Source of the DNA: Bacteroidales bacterium
GTDB taxonomy: Bacteria > Bacteroidota > Bacteroidia > Bacteroidales > VadinHA17
Reading direction: 5' to 3'
Length of the DNA stretch: 15,297 nt
Assembly: GCA_020353115.1 (NCBI GenBank)
Contig: CP070687.1
Location: 1,398,222-1,413,518 of the forward strand
Part shown: positions 6,285-13,260 of the stretch, piece after piece
Position numbering within the stretch: the stretch's first letter is position 1
Layout of the letters: each line of letters starts with the position of its first letter
Notes under the pieces: generated by a model
Databases searched by the model: none
What the model saw: only the letters and a program-made list of their open reading frames with translations
Told to the model about the DNA's origin: nothing
Made by a program: the position numbers and the translations under genes

Positions 6285-7073
6285 ATGAGAAGAGGTAATT
6301 TTCTGCTTTATTTTTTAATATGGTCAACTTCGGTTTCCTTATCTCAGGAAATTGAAAGGGATCTTTTACCTGAGCTGGTGACCGACAGACCCGATCAAAC
6401 GGAATCTTCTGCAATTATTCCATTGCATCATCTTCAAATTGAATCAGGATTTATCCTCGAACAAATCTCGCATTCATTAAGAAACATTTATTATAATACA
6501 ACTATTCTCCGTTACGGTATCTCAAACAGATTTGAGATGCGCCTGGGTATGAATTATGCCAGCCTTGAAATGGAAGATACCCTGAATTCTGAGCCTGTCA
6601 GCAAGAAAGGATTTAGCCCTGTTTCCGTTGGTGGAAAGATCCAGCTATCCTACGAGAACGGATGGATTCCTGAAATGGCACTGCTAGTTCATTTTACGAT
6701 TCCGAATACGGGTAACAAAGAATTTACTATCAATTGTTTGCGCCCGAGTCTGAAACTTGCCGCGAGCCATACACTATCAAATAGGATATCCGTTGGATAT
6801 AATCTTGGAGCAGAAAGAGATTGTGTGAATAAATTGATTCTTGGTGCATTTACAATGGTTATGGGTTTGGATATCACGGAAAAGCTCGGGGGTTTTATCG
6901 AAATGTATGGTTATACAACAGAAGAACGAAGTTTTGATTTAAGAAGCGATGCGGGTTTCACCCTGTTGATTAAGCATAACCTACAGCTCGACCTCTCCGG
7001 TGGAATCGGCCTGAACAAAATTGCTCCTGATGCTTTCTTTAACATTGGATTTTCCTGGAGGATTCCGGACTAA
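6285..7073 (+). CDS. Outer-membrane beta-barrel, phenol-MetA-degradation-like family
   Basis: A 262-residue exported protein. Residues 1-20 form a signal peptide ending in SVSLSQ. The mature N-terminus contains LVTDRPDQTESSAIIPLHHLQIESGF, shown here only for its key features: the TDRPDQTES motif (33-41) and the following HLQIESGF strand, which are hallmarks of the PF13557 'MetA pathway of phenol degradation' barrel family. The rest is alternating hydrophobic/polar beta strands ending in FFNIGFSWRIPD, consistent with a 10-14-strand outer-membrane barrel. The family name does not establish phenol metabolism, and no aromatic-degradation genes are nearby. The ATG lies 11 nt after the ZIP gene's stop, so the barrel is probably the third gene of the metal operon. 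A role in passing metal through the outer membrane is inference only. Confidence 0.75.
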   Translation: MRRGNFLLYFLIWSTSVSLSQEIERDLLPELVTDRPDQTESSAIIPLHHLQIESGFILEQISHSLRNIYYNTTILRYGISNRFEMRLGMNYASLEMEDTLNSEPVSKKGFSPVSVGGKIQLSYENGWIPEMALLVHFTIPNTGNKEFTINCLRPSLKLAASHTLSNRISVGYNLGAERDCVNKLILGAFTMVMGLDITEKLGGFIEMYGYTTEERSFDLRSDAGFTLLIKHNLQLDLSGGIGLNKIAPDAFFNIGFSWRIPD

Positions 7074-7181
7074 TTTCTGGTTGAAAATCACCGACTTGAA
7101 TCAATATTCATTTTCAAACAAACTACTTTACCGGTGTGATTGTTTAAACGTTTACAATAACAATGATTTTAATAAAATTTG

Positions 7182-7211
7182 TTGGCAGGAAAGAAAAATA
7201 TTCTACCTTTG
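7182..7211 (+). promoter_or_regulatory. Strong Bacteroidota-type promoter for tRNA-Glu / rpsT
   Basis: TTG (7182-7184), a 19-nt spacer and TACCTTTG (7204-7211) give an exact match to the phylum consensus. Transcription would start near 7217, about 20 nt before the tRNA. It is the best promoter match in the window, as expected for a stable-RNA gene. Confidence 0.75.
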
Positions 7212-7237
7212 CAATCCCAAGTTTCGGGAATAATGTC

Positions 7238-7309
7238 GGTCCATTCGTCTAGTGGTTAGGACGCCAGGTTTTCATCCTGGTAACAGGGGTTCGATTCCCC
7301 TATGGACTA
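7238..7309 (+). tRNA. tRNA-Glu (anticodon UUC)
   Basis: The 72-nt sequence folds as a cloverleaf. The acceptor stem pairs GGTCCAT (7238-7244) with ATGGACT (7302-7308), including a G1-U72 wobble. The D arm is GTCT...GGAC, the anticodon stem is CCAGG/CCTGG with loop 7269-7275, the anticodon TTC is at 7271-7273, and the T arm is AGGGG-TTCGATT-CCCCT. The discriminator is A7309 and the CCA end is not encoded. It closely matches E. coli tRNA-Glu in the TTCGTCTAG and GGGGTTCGA segments. Confidence 0.97.
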
Positions 7310-7336
7310 CTAATCATAAATATTTAATTATTAGGA

Positions 7337-7588
7337 ATGGCGAATCATCCATCAGCTGAAAAACGGAAAAGGCAGAGTGAAAGCAGGAGGCTTCATAACA
7401 GATACTTTGCAAAAACTGCCCGTAATGCCATAAAAGAACTCCGAAATACTAAAAACAAGAAGAAGGCGAATGAATTATATCCCAAAGTCGTGTCAATGAT
7501 TGATAAACTTGTAAAACGCAATATAATTCACAGGAATAAAGCGGCTAACATGAAATCGAAACTTGCCAGGCACGTTAACAATCTTTGA
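7337..7588 (+). CDS. rpsT: 30S ribosomal protein S20
   Basis: An 83-residue, strongly basic protein that binds 16S rRNA in the body of the small subunit. The N-terminus MANHPSAEKRKRQS, the central RNxxAKTAR-like basic helix and the C-terminal HRNKAANMKSKLA are the S20 signature, and the length is typical. The ATG follows TTAGGA by a few nucleotides. It lies 27 nt downstream of tRNA-Glu with no promoter match in between, so both are probably made as one transcript from 7182-7211 and separated by tRNA 3'-end processing. A strong intrinsic terminator follows at 7613-7645. Confidence 0.96.
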   Translation: MANHPSAEKRKRQSESRRLHNRYFAKTARNAIKELRNTKNKKKANELYPKVVSMIDKLVKRNIIHRNKAANMKSKLARHVNNL

Positions 7589-7612
7589 TACGTTACGTAC
7601 AAGATATTCCTG

Positions 7613-7645
7613 AAGCCTTCGCCATGCCGTGAAGGCTTTTTTTTT
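7613..7645 (+). terminator. Intrinsic terminator after rpsT
   Basis: AAGCCTTC (7613-7620) pairs perfectly with GAAGGCTT (7631-7638), giving an 8-bp stem with a 10-nt loop that runs into nine consecutive T (7637-7645). It lies 25 nt after the rpsT stop codon. Confidence 0.92.
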
Positions 7646-7704
7646 AAAGTGTATAAAAATTCCATCAGCCAAGCTAATTATTAGGCATCTACAAATTAAT
7701 TCCG

Positions 7705-7712
7705 TATTTTCG
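7705..7712 (+). promoter_or_regulatory. Possible weak -7 element for radC
   Basis: TATTTTCG differs from TAnnTTTG at one position and lies 34 nt before the radC ATG. TTAG at 7681-7684, 20 nt upstream, is a poor -33. It is kept because a new promoter is needed after the strong terminator at 7613-7645. Confidence 0.3.
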
Positions 7713-7745
7713 AGAATGACAACCATACGGGATCCGGGGTAGAAA

Positions 7746-8441
7746 ATGGGAGATTATAAAACTCTTCGTATAAAGGATTGGGCTCTGGAAGATCGTCCGA
7801 GAGAAAAACTTCTCAATAAAGGGATAAGTAGCCTTAGCGATGCGGAATTAATAGCAATCCTGATCGGTTCGGGTACTAAAAATGAAACCGCTGTTGAGTT
7901 GGCAAAAAAGATACTTAATACTGTCGGGAATAGTTTGAATGAATTGGGAAAGCTGAGTGTGGAAGAGCTTAAAAAATCAAAGGGCATCGGATCAGCAAAG
8001 GCAATTACAATTATTGCTGCACTCGAGCTGGGAAGACGAAGAAAACTGGCCGACATCCAGGCTAAGAAAAAGATTACTGGAAGTAAGGACGTTTTTAATT
8101 ACTTTCAACCGTTGATCGGTGATTTGCCTCATGAAGAATTCTGGATTTTGCTTCTGAACCGATCAAACAGAGTAATTGAAAAGCATCGAATCAGCCAGGG
8201 TGGCATTTCAGGAACAATAATTGATGTGAGGATGATCCTCAAGAATGCGATTGAGAAATTGGCCTCTTCACTGATTTTGTGTCATAATCACCCTTCCGGT
8301 AATTTGCAGCCCAGTGATTCCGATATGAAAATTACGAGTAAAATGAAAGATGCAGGAAAAATTATGGATATCCAGGTTCTGGATCATTTGATCGTCACCG
8401 ACTCTGCATACTTCAGTTTCGCAGACGAAGGAATCCTGTAA
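7746..8441 (+). CDS. radC: RadC family JAB-domain protein
   Basis: A 231-residue RadC homologue, close to the usual length of about 220-230. An N-terminal helix-hairpin-helix region contains LKKSKGIGSAKAITIIAALE (about 75-94). The C-terminal JAB/MPN+ metalloprotease-like domain has the full zinc motif HNHPSGNLQPSDSD, with His180, His182, Ser190 and Asp193, plus Glu131 as the likely catalytic acid. The family was once linked to DNA repair, but that role has been questioned and its substrate is unknown. The ATG is preceded by GGGGTA. The acyltransferase gene follows 15 nt after its stop codon, so the two may share a transcript. Confidence 0.93.
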   Translation: MGDYKTLRIKDWALEDRPREKLLNKGISSLSDAELIAILIGSGTKNETAVELAKKILNTVGNSLNELGKLSVEELKKSKGIGSAKAITIIAALELGRRRKLADIQAKKKITGSKDVFNYFQPLIGDLPHEEFWILLLNRSNRVIEKHRISQGGISGTIIDVRMILKNAIEKLASSLILCHNHPSGNLQPSDSDMKITSKMKDAGKIMDIQVLDHLIVTDSAYFSFADEGIL

Positions 8442-8456
8442 AAAAAATCTGAGATA

Positions 8457-9470
8457 TTGGATATCAGGAACGTACCATATAGCCAGATAGACTTAAAGAA
8501 ATGGGATAAATGTATTGATTCATCCCTTAACGGTACAGTATTTGGTTACTCCTGGTATCTGAACCTGGTATGTGAGAATTGGGAGGCCATCATTCTCAAT
8601 GATTATGAAGCCATCATGCCGTTACCATTATGTACCTTCCTCAGGAGGCCGGCCGTAATATCACCATGCCTGGCACCTCAACTTGGTGTCTTTTCTCCAA
8701 GGCTGCCGGCTCCCGAAATAATTGATTCCTTTCTTTCCTGTCTGCGATCAAAGTACCGGTTTGTAAAAGTGGGATTGAATAAATATAATCTTATCAGTGA
8801 TGAAGCGTTCAAAATTAAAACGGGCCTTTCATTCAATCTCGACCTAATCCCTTCGTATACAAAATTATTTCACTCGTTCAGCAGGGAGACAAAGCAAATC
8901 ATTGAAACAGGACGGTCGAAAAAATACAGTGTCGTGAAGGGTCTTCGCCTGAATGATTTCATTCAATTTTATAGAACACGGTGTGTACATAAATCAAAAC
9001 ATGACGATAAAATATTCTATAATAAACTCAGAAGATTGATCTCTTTTACGATTCTTCACAGGATCGGAGAATTATATGGAGCCTATTCACCCGAAAACAA
9101 CCTGTCAGCAACGGTATTTATTATAAAAACCAGACAAAGAATAACCTTTCTTGCCTCTGCCATGATGCCGGACAATTCCGGTTTGCTGGCATTCGCCCTT
9201 TTGCTGGATCATTTGCTAAAACAATTTGCTGAAAAAGATCTTACCATTGACTTTGAGATCCTTCCCTGCCCACCTAAATACGTACCCCGATTCGGTCTCT
9301 ATCCGAAAAAAAGAGAACCCGGGAAATCACTTTCCGGGCTATATAAAGGATTCGGAGCTACCTTATTTAATTATCCTATCATTGTATATAATAATCTTCC
9401 CGTTCTGCTGAAAACCGCAGGTAAGGTATTTAACTTCGGTTCCGGTAATACATGCAATATTTATGTTTAA
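8457..9470 (+). CDS. FemAB/GNAT-like acyltransferase, probable TTG start
   Basis: A 337-residue cytoplasmic protein resembling a Bacteroidota group of GNAT/FemAB-like acyltransferases of unknown substrate. The N-terminal half has the group's WDKCI(D)SSLNGTVFGYSWYL opening (about 12-31) followed by AIILNDYEAIMPLPL. The C-terminal half has an acyltransferase-like region ending in DFE (265-267) and GLYKGFGATLFNYP (294-307). No in-frame ATG occurs before the conserved N-terminus, so the TTG at 8457 is the likely start. From memory, relatives go almost directly from DFE to the YKGFGA segment; here about 21 extra residues (268-288, PCPPKYVPRFGLYPKKREP) intervene. The reading frame remains open and the end motif is intact, so this looks like an insertion, not a frameshift. 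It lies 15 nt after radC. Confidence 0.72.
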   Translation: MDIRNVPYSQIDLKKWDKCIDSSLNGTVFGYSWYLNLVCENWEAIILNDYEAIMPLPLCTFLRRPAVISPCLAPQLGVFSPRLPAPEIIDSFLSCLRSKYRFVKVGLNKYNLISDEAFKIKTGLSFNLDLIPSYTKLFHSFSRETKQIIETGRSKKYSVVKGLRLNDFIQFYRTRCVHKSKHDDKIFYNKLRRLISFTILHRIGELYGAYSPENNLSATVFIIKTRQRITFLASAMMPDNSGLLAFALLLDHLLKQFAEKDLTIDFEILPCPPKYVPRFGLYPKKREPGKSLSGLYKGFGATLFNYPIIVYNNLPVLLKTAGKVFNFGSGNTCNIYV

Positions 9471-9510
9471 AAGAAAACCCTGTGAACTATAATTTTGCAG
9501 GTTCTTTCTT
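9471..9510. terminator. Imperfect hairpin between convergent genes, possible bidirectional terminator
   Basis: AAGAAAACCCTG (9471-9482) and CAGGTTCTTTCTT (9498-9510) pair over 11 bp with one mismatch and one bulge around a 15-nt loop. It begins immediately after the acyltransferase stop and lies 26 nt beyond the folK stop. The A-rich left arm and T-rich right arm would give a T-rich 3' side when transcribed in either direction. Confidence 0.45.
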
Positions 9511-9535
9511 CGGTTTCCTCCGTATAATGCATTTC

Positions 9536-10030
9536 TTAGTTGGAATCCCTGTAAATCTTAACATCACCTGTATCCCTGCATTCATCTAATAGATTACGGA
9601 TTGATTTGTTAAGTACGGGATGTTTCATGCCGGGATTTAATTCACAAAGAGGTATAAGTACAAACTTTCGCTTCTGCATGTAAGGATGGGGAATGGTTAC
9701 AAATCTTTCATTTATTATCATATCGCCATAGAAAATAATATCAATATCGATCTGTCTTGCACTGTACGTCGCAGACCGCTGATCTCTTCCTATTTGCTCT
9801 TCAATTTTCAATATTTCTGACATGAGATTTTTCGGTTCCAGATCGGTTTCTATTTCCATTGCCTGGTTCAGAAAGTAATTCGGATGCTCGAATCCCCAGG
9901 GTTTTGTAACATAAACTGAAGAATTCTTCTTTATCCGGCCTATTTTACTTTGAATAAAAAACGCAGCCTTGTCAAGGTTTTCACTCCTGTTCCCAAGGTT
10001 GCTCCCGAGCAGCAGATATACACCAGTCAT
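9536..10030 (-). CDS. folK: 6-hydroxymethyl-dihydropterin pyrophosphokinase (HPPK)
   Basis: A 164-residue enzyme transferring pyrophosphate from ATP to 6-hydroxymethyl-7,8-dihydropterin in folate synthesis. All main motifs are present: LLGSNLGNR (7-15), VTKPWG (41-46), LNQAMEI (54-60), EEQIGRDQR (77-85), ARQIDIDIIFYG (91-102) with the magnesium ligands Asp95 and Asp97, and IPHPYMQKRKFVLIPL (113-128). Motif numbering matches E. coli HPPK (Asp95, Asp97, Arg92) exactly, and the length is typical. It is a stand-alone HPPK without a fused aldolase or pteroate synthase domain. It is divergent from sppA, with 132 bp between the start codons, and convergent with the acyltransferase gene. A folK-sppA divergent pair is common in Bacteroidota as far as I know. 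Confidence 0.96.
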   Translation of the reverse strand: MTGVYLLLGSNLGNRSENLDKAAFFIQSKIGRIKKNSSVYVTKPWGFEHPNYFLNQAMEIETDLEPKNLMSEILKIEEQIGRDQRSATYSARQIDIDIIFYGDMIINERFVTIPHPYMQKRKFVLIPLCELNPGMKHPVLNKSIRNLLDECRDTGDVKIYRDSN

Positions 10031-10123
10031 TATTTATTCTATTTATCCCAAAATATGGAACAAAGAGAATTATAATTCTGCGAAAATCAAAAATCAATTG
10101 TTTTTATTTTCAGTATAAGCTTC

Positions 10124-10131
10124 TAAATTTG
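10124..10131 (+). promoter_or_regulatory. -7 element for sppA
   Basis: TAAATTTG is an exact TAnnTTTG match, 31 nt before the sppA ATG. The nearest TTG (10098-10100) is 23 nt upstream, longer than the usual 19, so the -33 half is doubtful. Confidence 0.5.
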
Positions 10132-10162
10132 TATTCCATGATATCCACATAAATAGACTACT

Positions 10163-11935
10163 ATGAAAAGTTTCCTGAAATATACATTGGCAACAATTGT
10201 AGGTGTTATATTATCATCTTTCATTTTATTCCTGATTTCTTTCGGCCTGATAGGTGCAATGATAGCAGCCGGAGATAAACCAGCTGTAATTCAGCCTAAT
10301 TCCGTTCTTTTATTGAATACAGATCAGAATATTCCTGACAGGGGTTCTGCATATCCCTGGGGAGATTTTAATCCTGTTACCATGAAACTTTCCCCAAAAA
10401 CAGGACTGGATGAAATTCTGGAAAATATTGAAAAAGCGAAATCGGATGAAAACATAACCGGTATATATATAGAAACAGGAATGACCACTCCCGGGATCTC
10501 TACCATTGAGGAGATCCGAAATGCATTGATTGATTTCAGGGAATCGGGAAAATTTATTCTCTGCTACAGTGATGATTTCCTGACCCAATCATCCTATTAT
10601 CTTGGAACCGTGGCTGATAGCATTTTTCTAAACCCTGCAGGAATCCTGCAATTCTTCGGATTACGTTCAGAAATTACTTTTTATAAAAATGCGCTGGATA
10701 AATTAGGAGTTGAGATGCAGATAATTCGTCAGGGTAAATTTAAAAGTGCCGTGGAACCTTATATGCTCGATAAAATGAGTAAGGAGAGCAGGGAACAGAT
10801 ACTGGGATTTCTTAATCCCATATGGGAACATCTGCTGGCTGGTATATCAACCGAGCGTGATATTCCCGTTGAAAAACTGGATGAATTGGCCGATAATCTG
10901 GCAATTAACCTTCCCGAATCTGCAGTTGAAAATAGACTGATCGACGGATTAAAATACAAGGATGAGATACTCGATGAACTTAAAAAGTTATCCGGAATTT
11001 CTGCCGGGAAAAAGGTTCGTCTGGTAAGTATGAATCAATACTCCAAGGTTCCCGTGAAAAGAAAATATAAAGGACTTGCAAAAAATAAAATTGCAATCGT
11101 TTATGCCACGGGAATCATCACTTTTGGAGAAGGCGGGGAATATAGCATCGGTTCTGCCAAATTTTCCAAAGCAATACGAAAAGCACGTGAGGATTCTTTG
11201 ATAAAAGCCATCGTTCTAAGGATAAATTCACCAGGCGGGATTGCTATGGCCGCCGATATAATCTGGCGGGAAGTTGATCTGGCCAGTAAAGTAAAACCGG
11301 TAATCGCCTCCATGGGTAATGTGGCTGCCTCCGGAGGATATTATATCGCAGCTCCGGCAGATACTATCCTTGCCCATCCGACAACATTAACAGGATCTAT
11401 CGGGGCATTTGGAACCATTCCCAATGCACAGAAATTACTGAATGATAAACTGGGTATTACATTTGATGTGGCAAAAACAAACGATCATGCGGACTTTGGA
11501 TCTATCTACAGACCGTTAAATCAAGCCGAAAAAGAGTACTTACAGATTGGCCTAGATCGAACCTATGATGACTTTTTATCTCACGTGGCCGAGGGCCGGA
11601 ATTTAACAAAGGAAAAGGTGGACAGCATAGGACAGGGAAGGGTTTGGAGTGGTGCCGATGCTAAGGAAAACGGATTGGTGGATGTCTTTGGTGGTATCAA
11701 CCGTGCCATAGCAATTGCTGCAGAAATGACCGATCTGGATCATTACAGGATTGTTTCACTTCCTGTACAGGAAGATCCGTATCAAAAACTGCTGAAAGAT
11801 CTTTCTGGAAACATTAAAGCTTCCATTATCAAAAAAGAACTTGGTGAATCCTACCGTTATTACCGCGAGCTGAACGATGTAATTCAATATTCCGGTATTC
11901 AGATGCGGATGCCGTTTTTCATAGAAATCCATTAA
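10163..11935 (+). CDS. sppA: Signal peptide peptidase SppA, 67K (tandem-domain) type
   Basis: A 590-residue membrane-anchored serine protease that degrades cleaved signal peptides and other membrane-associated peptides. A single N-terminal membrane helix spans about 4-36. Two S49 domains follow. The first (about 80-260) carries GKFKSAVEPY with catalytic Lys194. The second (about 305-530) carries RINSPGG and NVAASGGYYIA with nucleophile Ser390, followed by TGSIGAFG. Lys194 and Ser390 correspond to Lys209 and Ser409 of E. coli SppA, so the dyad is intact across the tandem halves. The length is slightly below the E. coli 618, as is usual for this type. The start lies 31 nt after a TAAATTTG element. 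There is no clear terminator downstream, but 212 bp separate it from lpxK, so co-transcription is uncertain. Confidence 0.96.
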   Translation: MKSFLKYTLATIVGVILSSFILFLISFGLIGAMIAAGDKPAVIQPNSVLLLNTDQNIPDRGSAYPWGDFNPVTMKLSPKTGLDEILENIEKAKSDENITGIYIETGMTTPGISTIEEIRNALIDFRESGKFILCYSDDFLTQSSYYLGTVADSIFLNPAGILQFFGLRSEITFYKNALDKLGVEMQIIRQGKFKSAVEPYMLDKMSKESREQILGFLNPIWEHLLAGISTERDIPVEKLDELADNLAINLPESAVENRLIDGLKYKDEILDELKKLSGISAGKKVRLVSMNQYSKVPVKRKYKGLAKNKIAIVYATGIITFGEGGEYSIGSAKFSKAIRKAREDSLIKAIVLRINSPGGIAMAADIIWREVDLASKVKPVIASMGNVAASGGYYIAAPADTILAHPTTLTGSIGAFGTIPNAQKLLNDKLGITFDVAKTNDHADFGSIYRPLNQAEKEYLQIGLDRTYDDFLSHVAEGRNLTKEKVDSIGQGRVWSGADAKENGLVDVFGGINRAIAIAAEMTDLDHYRIVSLPVQEDPYQKLLKDLSGNIKASIIKKELGESYRYYRELNDVIQYSGIQMRMPFFIEIH

Positions 11936-11938
11936 CAC

Positions 11939-12147
11939 AAATTCACCTTATACCGTAATACTCCTCATCCGGTCACACAATGAACCAAGGGGCTTATTAT
12001 CCGTTGGATGTGACGATGGAAAAACATCATCAACTTGTATTGCATATTTCATGAACGGTTACTGAATTCCGAATATGTAACCCCCTATCCCGACAGAATT
12101 TTTACTCAGGAATTTTGTTATCTTAGAGAGGTTTTAATTACCGATTC
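11939..12147 (+). other. 209-bp gene-free gap before lpxK
   Basis: No supported gene or strong terminator is visible here. It holds a spaced inverted repeat, GGTTAC (12057-12062) and GTAACC (12077-12082), without a T tract, and TATCTTAG (12119-12126), an imperfect -7 element 22 nt before the lpxK ATG that could start the lpxK-PNP transcript. A 24-codon open frame at 11980-12054 lacks a ribosome binding site and is not supported. Confidence 0.4.
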
Positions 12148-13260
12148 ATGATGGATTTAAACAGGATGAAAATTTTACGTTTTTTCCTGGTTCCCTTTAC
12201 ACCGGTTTATGGTTTTATTGTCGGAATCAGGAATAAACTATTTGATTACCAGATTCTGAAGTCACATGAATTTAACCTTCCGGTCATTTCGCTTGGAAAT
12301 ATTACTGCTGGTGGAACAGGAAAAACTCCTCATGTCGAATACCTTGCATCCCTGCTGGATGGAGAATTCAGGGTTGCAACACTAAGCCGCGGTTACAAAA
12401 GGAAAACAAAGGGATTTATCATTGCAAATCTCCAATCCTCAACAAAGGATATAGGAGACGAGCCGAAACAGATTAAACAGAAATTTCCCGGGATAATTGT
12501 AGCTGTTGATTCGAACCGTGTTAATGGTGTAATGAAATTAACCGAGAGTTTCACAGACCTGAATGTTATTATCCTGGATGATGCATTCCAGCACAGGTAT
12601 ATTAACCCCGGTCTGTCCATATTATTAATGGATTACAATCGCCCCCTTTCCAACGATCATCTTCTCCCTTTTGGAAATCTGCGTGAGAGTTTATATGAAA
12701 AAAGACGTGCCCATATTATCATCGTTACTAAATGTCCTGATAAACTCAAACCGATTGACAGAAGATTGGTAGTGAAAGATCTTAACCTGTTTCCATACCA
12801 GAACCTATATTTTACTACAGTTATTTATGGTGAATTCCATCCTGTTTTTAAAAACCAAAATACCAAACTTGCTAAAACCATATGTAAAACAGAGAGATAT
12901 CATATTTTATTGGTTACAGGAATTGCTAACAGCAGACCCCTGAAAAAGCACCTGAGAGGAGTTACTCCAAAAATTACAGAATTGAAATTCCCGGATCATC
13001 ATGATTTTTCATTAAATGATATCGAATATATAAAATCGGTTTTTAATGAAATAGAAAACAATAATAAGATAATCATTACAACGGAAAAGGATGCCATGCG
13101 GTTCCAGGATATTCCGGATCTGGATGAAGCAATTAAACAGAACCTGTACTACATTCCAATTGGAATTGAATTCCTCGATGATGAAGGCGATAGTTTCAAC
13201 AACCAGATTATAGATTATGTTAGAACAAATAAAAGAGACAGCATCTTATATAAAAAATAA
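12148..13260 (+). CDS. lpxK: Tetraacyldisaccharide 4'-kinase (lipid A)
   Basis: A 370-residue inner-membrane-associated kinase that phosphorylates the 4' position of the lipid A disaccharide, confirming an outer membrane with lipid A. The N-terminus has a hydrophobic membrane-associating helix (about 9-27). Walker A lies in LGNITAGGTGKTP (49-61). The family motif ILDDAFQHRYINPG spans 142-155 (DDAFQH in place of the common DDGFQH, as often in Bacteroidota). DIGDEPKQI (101-109) and LLPFGNLRES (173-182) are further LpxK signatures, and TTEKDAMR occurs near the C-terminus. There are two adjacent ATGs (12148 and 12151), so the exact start may differ by one codon. Its last 44 nt overlap the next gene in another frame, so translational coupling is likely. 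Confidence 0.95.
   Translation: MMDLNRMKILRFFLVPFTPVYGFIVGIRNKLFDYQILKSHEFNLPVISLGNITAGGTGKTPHVEYLASLLDGEFRVATLSRGYKRKTKGFIIANLQSSTKDIGDEPKQIKQKFPGIIVAVDSNRVNGVMKLTESFTDLNVIILDDAFQHRYINPGLSILLMDYNRPLSNDHLLPFGNLRESLYEKRRAHIIIVTKCPDKLKPIDRRLVVKDLNLFPYQNLYFTTVIYGEFHPVFKNQNTKLAKTICKTERYHILLVTGIANSRPLKKHLRGVTPKITELKFPDHHDFSLNDIEYIKSVFNEIENNNKIIITTEKDAMRFQDIPDLDEAIKQNLYYIPIGIEFLDDEGDSFNNQIIDYVRTNKRDSILYKK

Noticed and set aside
9226..9411. A 61-codon open frame overlapping the end of the acyltransferase gene in another frame.
   Set aside because: The acyltransferase frame carries the conserved YKGFGA segment through this region; the alternative frame has no recognisable feature.
11980..12054. A 24-codon open frame (MNQGAYYPLDVTMEK...) in the sppA-lpxK gap.
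   Set aside because: There is no ribosome binding site, no promoter directly upstream and no resemblance to a known small protein; a frame of this length is expected by chance.
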